Source: JAWXCE01 sp034440495
GTDB taxonomy: Bacteria > Pseudomonadota > Alphaproteobacteria > Rhizobiales > Rhodomicrobiaceae
Reading direction: 5' to 3'
Length of the DNA: 11,507 bases
Assembly (NCBI GenBank): GCA_034440495.1
Contig: JAWXCE010000014.1
Location: 1 to 11,507, forward strand
In this document: in pieces, positions 5,844 to 11,507 of the stretch
Numbering within the stretch: position 1 is the first letter of the stretch
Layout: each line of letters begins with the position of its first letter
The notes under the pieces: model-generated
What the model was told of the DNA's origin: nothing
The model's database searches: none
Seen by the model: only the letters and a program-made list of their open reading frames with translations
Program-made: the position numbers and the translations under genes

Positions 5844-7208
5844 CTAAAAATATCGCCTGAAGCCTGTTGCGGGGCGAGGTTCGACGGGTTGCGTGATTAG
5901 ATTGAGCGCAACTCGTGAAACTTTAGGATCATCGCGATCGGTTTCGACGTTGAAGCCCAGCTTCTGGCACATCGCCAGCATCGTCGTGTTCCCCGCTAGC
6001 ACATCGCCGTAAAGCTGCTGCAAGCCCTCGGCTTTAGCGTAATCGACCAAATGCTGCATGAGCGCCCAGCCGATGCCTTGCCCCTGCCGCGACGAGGTGA
6101 CCAGCACGGCATATTCGGCTTCGCGGTAGTCCGGATCGGCGCTAACCCTGCTAACACCAAGAATATCGCCAGAAGCCGGATCTATGGCGACGAAGGCCAT
6201 CTCGCGCCCGTAATCGATCTGCGTAAAGCGCGCCATGAAGTCGTGCGGAAACTCGTCCATCGAAGTAAAGGAGCGGCTTCGAATATCCGTCGGCGACACG
6301 CCCGACAAAAAGGCTTTGTAAGCGGCTTCATCCGTAGGGAGGATCGGGCGGAGAAGAAGCGGTTGTTCGCTTTGCGTCGTGGTCGTTTTTTCCCACTGGC
6401 TCGGATAGGGGCGGATGGCGAAACGCGGGTTCGGCGTCTTGAGATGCGCCCAGGCTGGGTTCAGCTTGAGACGCGCGTCGATCGCTAGAGCGCCCTGCTC
6501 GTCGGCAAGCATGGGGTTAATGTCCAGTTCCTCGATCGCAGGGAAATCCGCGATAAGCTGCGAGATGCGCACAAGCGTTAAGGCGAGGCCATCAATGTCG
6601 GCAGACGGACGGTCGCGATAGCCTTGCAGCAGTTTGAAAACGCGCGTGCCCTCGATCAAATTCCGCGCAAGCGTCAAATTCAGCGGCGGCAATCCGAGGC
6701 ATTTATCCTTGATCACTTCCACCGCCGTGCCGCCCGCGCCGAAAATGATGACCGGCCCGAAGATAGAGTCCTGGGCGACGCCCATAATCAGCTCATGCGC
6801 GCGCAGCCGGTTGATCATGGCCTGCACGGTAAAGCCGGTGATATGCGCCTCGGGCCGTAATTTGGTGGCCCGCTCCAGCATCAGCCCGACCGCCTTGCGC
6901 ACATCTTCAGCGGTTCGCAGATTGAGCGCCACGCCGCCGACCTCTGATTTGTGCGAAATCTCCGGCGAGAGGATTTTGAGCGCGATCTCCGGCGTTTTTT
7001 GGAGCAATTTCCTGGCGATGGCTTCGGCTTCGTCAACGTTGCGCGCGATCCGGGCCTCGACCGTGGGGATACCATAGCAGGCCAGCAGTAATTTGGTCTC
7101 CGGGTCGGACAGCATGCCGCCGCCCGCCGCCAGACCGCGCTGGATAACCGCCTCCGCGCCTGCCCGATCAACCGTAAAATCGCGTGGCAAACTCGGCGGC
7201 GTTTCCAT
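5844..7208 (-). CDS. C-terminal part of a Pat/YfiQ-like acyl-CoA synthetase-acetyltransferase (ATP-grasp + GNAT)
   Basis: This stretch continues the gene that begins at 8562 but lies in another frame. From METPPSLPRDF it carries an ATP-grasp domain (roughly the first 225 residues; EAVIQRGLAAGGGMLSDPET, SHKSEVGGVALNL, ELDINPMLA), as in the beta part of ADP-forming acyl-CoA synthetases. A GNAT domain follows (about the last 160 residues; LLLRPILPTDEAAYKAF, FTQIDYGREMAFVAI, with acetyl-CoA loop RQGQGIGWAL and a late N-x-x-M-x-x-x-x-x-L-G-F). This order matches the protein lysine acetyltransferases Pat/YfiQ. The open frame extends up to a TTG at 7259, but residues before about 7220 do not match the family, so the ATG at 7208 is given. 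No good ribosome site precedes it, so separate translation is doubtful. Confidence 0.75.
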   Translation of the reverse strand: METPPSLPRDFTVDRAGAEAVIQRGLAAGGGMLSDPETKLLLACYGIPTVEARIARNVDEAEAIARKLLQKTPEIALKILSPEISHKSEVGGVALNLRTAEDVRKAVGLMLERATKLRPEAHITGFTVQAMINRLRAHELIMGVAQDSIFGPVIIFGAGGTAVEVIKDKCLGLPPLNLTLARNLIEGTRVFKLLQGYRDRPSADIDGLALTLVRISQLIADFPAIEELDINPMLADEQGALAIDARLKLNPAWAHLKTPNPRFAIRPYPSQWEKTTTTQSEQPLLLRPILPTDEAAYKAFLSGVSPTDIRSRSFTSMDEFPHDFMARFTQIDYGREMAFVAIDPASGDILGVSRVSADPDYREAEYAVLVTSSRQGQGIGWALMQHLVDYAKAEGLQQLYGDVLAGNTTMLAMCQKLGFNVETDRDDPKVSRVALNLITQPVEPRPATGFRRYF

Positions 7209-7368
7209 CAAGGCGGCCTGGGTGGTGGAAGGCGCGCACCACGTCCTCGGAGCTTTCAAACGACGGAACGCCGCCCTTGGCGAACAAGGCGCGCCTCGTC
7301 CGGCCCTGCGCCGCCGAGCCAGTTGGCCATGACGGGTTTGTGCGGCAGGCCCGCGTCATCGCGCTTTT
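7209..7368 (-). other. Frame-broken linker of the Pat-like gene (three breaks)
   Basis: The protein can be followed across three frames. The first part stops at 7371-7369 just after KAVLAC. Family-like sequence continues in a second frame as LLKKRDDAGLPHKPVMANWL, in line with one C lost near 7375. It moves to a third frame near 7290 (FAKGGVPSFESSEDVVRAFH), then to the frame of the C-terminal part near 7222 (QAALMETPPS). From recall, the family has about 15 residues between the A-F pair and L-M-E-T-P-P; here only about five fit, so some 20 bases seem deleted at the last break. Confidence 0.7.
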
Positions 7369-8562
7369 TCAACAGGCAAGCACAGCTTTCGCGGCCTCGA
7401 TTGAGGAGGCAAGGTCCGTCGGGCAATTCATGACGATGAGCGCGCCGACCGCCGGATCGTCGAGCGCGGCGCCTATTGCAGCGCCATAGCGCTCCGGCCC
7501 TGCGTCGCCGATGATGTCGATAGGGTTGCCATGGGACCATGTCGGGGGACGCGCTTTGTCGAGCCGGGCCAGCGTCGCCTCCGACAGCCTGGTGAGCGCG
7601 CCGCCGAAATCCGTTAGCTTATCCACCCCCAGAACGCCCGCGCCGCCGCCATTGGTGACGATGGTCAGCCCGTCGCTGTCGAACGGCTTGGGGCGCGTCA
7701 GCGTTTCCGCGGCGTCGAGTAATTCCTCCAGGTCGAACACCCGCAGCATGCCCGCTCGCCGCATGGCCGCATCGCTTACATCGTCAGCGCCCGCCAGCGC
7801 GCCGGTGTGGGTGAGCGCGGCTTTCGCCCCCGCCTGATGCCGACCAACCTTGATCGCAATGACCGGTTTGGCGCGGGCCGCCGAGCGCGCCGCCGACATG
7901 AACTTGGCTGGGTCGGTGATCGCCTCGATATAGAGCAGAATGGCGCGTGTATGGATGTCGCCCGTAAGATAATCCAGCATGTCGCCAATATCGACGTCGG
8001 CCATATCGCCCATCGAGACGACGTGACTGAAGCCGATATGCCGCGCCGCCGCCCAATCCAGCATCGCCCCCACCAGCGCACCGGACTGCGACACGAAGGC
8101 GAGCGGGCCTTGGCTTGGCGTCAAATGGGCAAAACTGGCGTGCAATCCGCTATGAGGCGCGAATATGCCGATGCTGTTCGGCCCGATAATGCGCAGGCCG
8201 TACGGCTTGGCGGCCTCTAACATGCGCTGGCGCAATCCGGTCGCGGCGGTGATACCGGCCGTGATCACCAGCGCGGCTCCCGCGCCCTTTTCGCCGAGTT
8301 CCGTGATGATGCCGGGCACCGTCTCCGGCGGCGTGACGATAACGCCGAGATCAGGCGTTCCGGGCAGATCCGCCATGTGCGAAAAGCACTTTTGCCCGTC
8401 AATGGCGTTATATTTCGGGTTGACCAGCCATATTGGGCCGTCAAAACCGCTGCTCTGGAGGTTGCGCATGACGGTCGCGCCCGCCGAGCCCGCCCGCTCC
8501 GTCGCCCCGATGAGCACGATAGATTTGGGCCGAAATGCTTCGTCCAGATTGCGGATGGTCAT
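7369..8562 (-). CDS. N-terminal part of a Pat/YfiQ-like protein (CoA-binding and succinyl-CoA-ligase-like domains)
   Basis: This part has 397 residues. It begins with a CoA-binding Rossmann domain (FRPKSIVLIGATERAGSAGA, then WLVNPKYNAIDGQKCF and LGVIVTPPETVPGII), followed by succinyl-CoA-ligase-like flavodoxin folds (GPLAFVSQSGALVGAMLDWA, VSMGDMADVDIGDMLDYL, KPVIAIKVGR). H252 in ALTHTGALAG lies about where ADP-forming acetyl-CoA synthetases have their phosphorylated histidine; this needs an alignment. I chose the ATG at 8562 because MTIRNLDEAF is the usual family start and AAAGG lies upstream; the in-frame ATG at 8604 has no ribosome site. The Fnr-type box at 8628-8641 lies 66 bases upstream. 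With the part ending at 5844 the intact protein would have been about 900 residues. It ends early at 7371-7369, so the locus is probably a pseudogene, unless the breaks are sequencing errors. Confidence 0.8.
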   Translation of the reverse strand: MTIRNLDEAFRPKSIVLIGATERAGSAGATVMRNLQSSGFDGPIWLVNPKYNAIDGQKCFSHMADLPGTPDLGVIVTPPETVPGIITELGEKGAGAALVITAGITAATGLRQRMLEAAKPYGLRIIGPNSIGIFAPHSGLHASFAHLTPSQGPLAFVSQSGALVGAMLDWAAARHIGFSHVVSMGDMADVDIGDMLDYLTGDIHTRAILLYIEAITDPAKFMSAARSAARAKPVIAIKVGRHQAGAKAALTHTGALAGADDVSDAAMRRAGMLRVFDLEELLDAAETLTRPKPFDSDGLTIVTNGGGAGVLGVDKLTDFGGALTRLSEATLARLDKARPPTWSHGNPIDIIGDAGPERYGAAIGAALDDPAVGALIVMNCPTDLASSIEAAKAVLAC

Positions 8563-8620
8563 GAGTGCATAGCCTTTAATCCAGCTTTGGATGCAACGAC
8601 GCATAACGCGAGACGGCTTT

Positions 8621-8667
8621 TGACACCTTGACGTGGATCAAACTCAAAAGAGGAGTTCAGTAGTAAA
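8621..8667 (+). promoter_or_regulatory. Fnr/FixK box (8628-8641) with extra inverted repeat; divergent promoter region, copy 1
   Basis: TTGACGTGGATCAA (8628-8641) is a Fnr-type box between the divergent Pat-like gene and the copper ATPase. Immediately right of it AACTC (8641-8645) and GAGTT (8653-8657) form an inverted repeat with a 7-base spacer. The stretch is 37/47 identical, without gaps, to 11427-11473, which argues that it works in the + direction toward the ATPase; the box also has a fair spacing for the Pat-like gene. -10-like sequences are weak on both sides (TAAACA at 8664-8669 for +). Confidence 0.7.
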
Positions 8668-8820
8668 CAAATATCGGGAAAGCCGAGCGCTGTGAGATAT
8701 CGCTTCAGACGGGCGCAACATTGACCGTCGACGACAGCATAGCGTTTTAGCTTGTGAGGCCTTGTGTACAGACCCATATCCAAACGGGCGGCGTTACACG
8801 GGATTTCAGGGAGTTTTTTT
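8668..8820 (+). other. Long leader or spacer before the copper ATPase
   Basis: If transcription starts about 40 bases right of the Fnr box, the ATPase message has a leader of roughly 145 bases. I find no clear metal-sensor operator (no CueR-like or CsoR-like palindrome), no strong hairpin and no convincing small gene. Only a half site, TTGAC, appears at 8731-8735. The strong ribosome site AGGGAG at 8808-8813 followed by seven T bases sets the ATPase start. Confidence 0.4.
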
Positions 8821-11238
8821 ATGGCTGAGGAGAAATCAAGCGACTGCGTCGAGCATAAGCATCGAGTTGTTGAACCGATGGCTCATGGCTACTCGCACAG
8901 CGGCGGCGATGACGTGCTGCCGCTCGCTGCCGCCACCATAACGACAAAAACGGAAATCGATCCCGTCTGCGGCATGTCGGTCGATCCGCACACCGCGAAG
9001 CACCGCGCCGAACATGCCGGGCGCCCCTATTATTTCTGCTCGGCCGGCTGCCTCGCCAAGTTCGTCGCCGACCCAGCGCACTATCTCCACCCCCAATCCG
9101 CCGAACCAGAACCCGTTCCCGATGGCACGATCTACACCTGCCCGATGCACCCGCAAATCCGCCAGATCGGCCCCGGCTCGTGCCCCATTTGCGGCATGGC
9201 GCTGGAGCCGGACGTCATCACGGCGGACGCTGGCCCTAATTCCGATCTCGCCGATATGTCGCGCCGCTTCTGGATCGGGCTGGCGCTGAGCTTGCCGGTG
9301 CTTGTGCTGGAAATGGGCGGGCATCTGACCGGGCTCACCATGTGGCTAGGGCAGCAGACCTCGAACTGGCTGCAATTCGCGCTGGCGACGCCGGTCGTGC
9401 TGTGGGCGGGAGCGCCGTTTTTCGAGCGCGGCTGGCAATCGCTGCAAACCCGCAATCTGAATATGTTCACGCTGATCGCGATGGGCACGGGCGTCGCGTG
9501 GGCCTATAGCGTCATCGCGACGCTTGCCCCTGACGTGTTCCCCCCCGCATTCAGGCAGGCCGACGGCTCGGTCGCGGTGTATTTCGAGGCGGCGGCGGTT
9601 ATCACCGTGCTGGTGCTCCTCGGTCAGGTGCTGGAGTTGCGCGCGCGGGAACAAACCTCCGGCGCCATCCGCGCGCTGCTCGATCTTGCGCCCAAAACCG
9701 CCCGCCGTATTCGCGCCGATGGCTCGGATGAAGATGTAGCGCTAGACGCCGTGATCGTGGGCGACCGGCTTCGCGTGCGCCCCGGCGAAAAAGTGCCAGT
9801 AGACGGCGTGGTGCTGGAAGGCCGCTCCGCCATCGACGAGTCCCTGGTGACCGGCGAGTCCATGCCCACAACGAAAGAGATGGGCGCGAAGGTCATCGGC
9901 GGCACGCTTAACCAGTCCGGCGGCATCGTCATACGCGCGGAGAAAGTAGGACGCGACACCATGCTTGCCCGCATAGTGCAGATGGTGGCGGAGGCGCAGC
10001 GGAGCCGCGCGCCGATCCAGCGTTTGGCCGATCAAGTCGCGGGCTGGTTCGTGCCTGCCGTCATTGCGGTCGCTTTGCTGGCGTTTGGCGCTTGGGCGAT
10101 CTGGGGACCAGAGCCGCGCTTCGCGTTTGGCCTCGTCGCCGCCGTCTCGGTGCTTATCATCGCCTGCCCATGCGCGCTGGGCCTCGCCACGCCGATGTCG
10201 ATCATGGTGGGCGTGGGCCGTGGCGCGGAGATGGGCGTGCTGATCAAAAATGCGGAAAGCCTGGAGCGGCTGGAGAAAGTCAACACGCTCGTAGTGGATA
10301 AAACCGGCACGCTGACGGAAGGCAAACCGGCTTTGACATCCGTCGTCGCCGCGCCCGGCTTTGACGAGGCCGAGCTTTTGCGCGTTGCCGCCAGCGTGGA
10401 GCGCTCCAGCGAGCATCCGCTTGCTGCGGCCATTGTCGCCAAGGCGGTGGAACGCAAGCTGGTGCTCGCGCACGTGACGGACTTCGACTCCCCGACCGGC
10501 AAGGGCGCGCTCGGGCGCGTGGATGGCAAGCGCATAGCATTAGGCAACGCCAAGTTCATGGCGAGCCTTGGCGTCCATGACGGTCCGCTCGCCAGCGAGG
10601 CCGAGGCGCTGCGCGGCGAAGGCGCGACCGTGATTTTCATCGCCGTGGATCAGGCCCTTGGTGGCGTCATCGCTATCGCCGACCCCGTCAAGGCCACGAC
10701 GCCCGCTGCCCTCGCCGCGTTGAAGGCGCAGGGCGTCCACGTCGTCATGCTCACCGGCGACAACCGCACGACAGCGCTGGCTGTGGCGAAGCGGCTTGGT
10801 ATCGACGAGGTTGAAGCGGACGTGCTGCCCGACGAGAAAGCCGCCGTCGTCGCGAAATTGAAAGCCGCTGGCCGCATTGTAGCGATGGCGGGCGACGGCG
10901 TGAACGACGCGCCAGCGCTGGCCGCCGCCGATGTGGGCATCGCCATGGGGGGCGGCACGGATGTGGCCATGGAAAGCGCAGGCGTTACGTTGCTCAAAGG
11001 CGATCTCATGGGCATTGTGCGCGCGCGAAAACTGTCAGCGGCGACGATGCGCAACATCCGCCAAAACCTCTTGTTCGCGTTTATCTACAACGCGGCGGGC
11101 ATCCCCATCGCGGCGGGCGTGCTATACCCCGCATTTGGCCTGCTGCTCTCGCCGATGATCGCCGCCGCCGCCATGGCGCTCTCATCCGTCAGCGTCATCG
11201 CCAACGCGCTAAGGCTGCGGAATGCAAAATTTAGCTAG
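8821..11238 (+). CDS. copA: Copper-type P1B ATPase with YHS and heavy-metal-binding N-terminal domains
   Basis: This is an inner-membrane metal-exporting P-type ATPase of 805 residues. In order: a His-rich N-terminal tail (CVEHKHR, HGYSHS), a YHS domain (DPVCGMSV from residue 47, then YYFCSAGC), and a heavy-metal-binding domain (YTCPMHP to GSCPICGMALEP). The eight-helix core follows, with actuator TGES (344-347), the transmembrane CPC metal site (449-451), the phosphorylated D493 in DKTGT, H532 in SEHPLA, and hinge GDGVND (691-696). Y-N in FIYNAAGIP and M-x-x-S-S in MALSSVSV of the last helices fit Cu+-specific P1B-1 pumps. No HMA domain with a C-x-x-C motif is present; the YHS/HMBD pair takes its place. 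The start at 8821 has AGGGAG seven bases upstream; the in-frame ATG at 8764 has none. A Fnr-type box upstream suggests oxygen control, as for FixI-like pumps, but no fixGHS or ccoNOQP genes are seen. Confidence 0.92.
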   Translation: MAEEKSSDCVEHKHRVVEPMAHGYSHSGGDDVLPLAAATITTKTEIDPVCGMSVDPHTAKHRAEHAGRPYYFCSAGCLAKFVADPAHYLHPQSAEPEPVPDGTIYTCPMHPQIRQIGPGSCPICGMALEPDVITADAGPNSDLADMSRRFWIGLALSLPVLVLEMGGHLTGLTMWLGQQTSNWLQFALATPVVLWAGAPFFERGWQSLQTRNLNMFTLIAMGTGVAWAYSVIATLAPDVFPPAFRQADGSVAVYFEAAAVITVLVLLGQVLELRAREQTSGAIRALLDLAPKTARRIRADGSDEDVALDAVIVGDRLRVRPGEKVPVDGVVLEGRSAIDESLVTGESMPTTKEMGAKVIGGTLNQSGGIVIRAEKVGRDTMLARIVQMVAEAQRSRAPIQRLADQVAGWFVPAVIAVALLAFGAWAIWGPEPRFAFGLVAAVSVLIIACPCALGLATPMSIMVGVGRGAEMGVLIKNAESLERLEKVNTLVVDKTGTLTEGKPALTSVVAAPGFDEAELLRVAASVERSSEHPLAAAIVAKAVERKLVLAHVTDFDSPTGKGALGRVDGKRIALGNAKFMASLGVHDGPLASEAEALRGEGATVIFIAVDQALGGVIAIADPVKATTPAALAALKAQGVHVVMLTGDNRTTALAVAKRLGIDEVEADVLPDEKAAVVAKLKAAGRIVAMAGDGVNDAPALAAADVGIAMGGGTDVAMESAGVTLLKGDLMGIVRARKLSAATMRNIRQNLLFAFIYNAAGIPIAAGVLYPAFGLLLSPMIAAAAMALSSVSVIANALRLRNAKFS

Positions 11239-11426
11239 CGCGCATCGGGTTTATAATGGGGCGCCGACGCGAGGCATTGATCGAGAGCAAAGACATTTCG
11301 CTAGCGAAGTCCTCATGTACAATATCGCCGGGAGCATTACGCATTTGTTTGATCGTTGTTGTGCTCAGCTTCTCTCCGCATCTGGTTGCGAACTAACGAG
11401 TCGGTGACCTAGCGCGACAGCGCCTC
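11239..11426. other. Intergenic region after the copper ATPase
   Basis: No gene is supported here. It contains an isolated TATAAT (11252-11257) without a -35 partner, a one-mismatch Fnr-like sequence TTGATCGAGAGCAA (11277-11290) and a short perfect palindrome TTCGCTAGCGAA (11297-11308). No terminator with a T tract follows the ATPase stop. Confidence 0.4.
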
Positions 11427-11473
11427 TGATGCCTTGACGTGAATCAAACTCGGAAGCTGAGTTAAATTGTAAA
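11427..11473 (+). promoter_or_regulatory. Fnr/FixK box (11434-11447) with extra inverted repeat, copy 2
   Basis: TTGACGTGAATCAA is followed by AACTC (11447-11451) and GAGTT (11459-11463), the same arrangement and spacing as at 8628-8657. A -10-like TAAATT or TGTAAA follows. No start codon for a gene is seen before the window ends, so it probably drives a + strand gene just outside. Confidence 0.65.
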
Positions 11474-11507
11474 AGGCTTGGAATCAGCGCTTCCGTCCGT
11501 CGTGGAA

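Noticed and set aside
8559..8783. A 74-codon minus-strand open frame upstream of the Pat-like gene
   Set aside because: It covers the Fnr box and its duplicated promoter context and has no ribosome site or similarity I recognise.
10032..10640. A 202-codon open frame on the minus strand, and a 243-codon one at 9742-10473
   Set aside because: Both lie wholly inside the copper ATPase, whose frame has every catalytic motif; their translations are low-complexity Ala/Arg/Ser-rich shadows typical of GC-rich DNA.
11277..11290. A Fnr-like sequence TTGATCGAGAGCAA
   Set aside because: It has a mismatch in the right arm and no promoter or gene nearby; the clear box at 11434-11447 explains this region better.
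11297..11308. A perfect 12-base palindrome TTCGCTAGCGAA
   Set aside because: It is short, single copy and has no T tract or partner site; chance is a sufficient explanation.
1..11507. Search for tRNA, rRNA, CRISPR arrays, insertion sequences and integrase or defence genes
   Set aside because: I saw no tandem repeat-spacer pattern, transposase, terminal inverted repeats or RNA gene; every long open frame is explained by the genes listed.

Overview
The window looks like a chromosomal stretch from an alphaproteobacterium, probably of the Rhizobiales/Beijerinckiaceae-Methylocystaceae type. I infer this from the high GC content, the FixK-like regulator and the general protein style; no marker gene fixes the genus. 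It holds nine or ten protein genes, two of them damaged. I see no RNA gene, insertion sequence or CRISPR array.

Layout. Positions 2-751 (+) are the C-terminal half of an MFS transporter whose start lies outside the window. A decayed cytochrome b561 gene (about 746-970, -) abuts its stop codon. Next come a TbADH-type zinc alcohol dehydrogenase (1190-2266, +), a Crp/Fnr regulator of FixK type (2440-3141, +), a VIT/CCC1-type Fe/Mn transporter (3148-3849, +) and Dps (3912-4412, +). A convergent orphan PstB-like ATPase (4458-5282, -) is divergent from a small secreted c-type cytochrome (5502-5825, +). A large Pat/YfiQ-like protein (ADP-forming acyl-CoA synthetase plus GNAT) runs from 8562 down to 5844 (-), but its reading frame is broken three times near 7375-7220. 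A Cu+-type P1B ATPase with YHS and heavy-metal-binding N-terminal domains (8821-11238, +) closes the coding part. The last 269 bases hold only a promoter-like element for a gene beyond the window.

What ties the region together is regulation. Six TTGAN-N4-ATCAA boxes of the Fnr/Anr/FixK type lie in the intergenic regions: 1039-1052, 1119-1132, 5340-5353, 5381-5394, 8628-8641 and 11434-11447. They sit upstream of the b561 remnant, the alcohol dehydrogenase, pstB, the cytochrome, the Pat-like gene/copper ATPase pair and the next gene. The Crp/Fnr protein encoded here carries the E-x-x-S-R recognition helix expected to read these boxes and lacks the FNR cysteine cluster. I read the region as a low-oxygen response island combining redox and fermentative enzymes, haem electron carriers, acyl-CoA/protein acetylation, copper export and iron handling.

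The most unusual signal is that the promoter at 8621-8667 and the one at 11427-11473 are diverged copies of each other (37 of 47 positions identical without gaps). They share a second inverted repeat, AACTC-N7-GAGTT, that overlaps the edge of the Fnr box.
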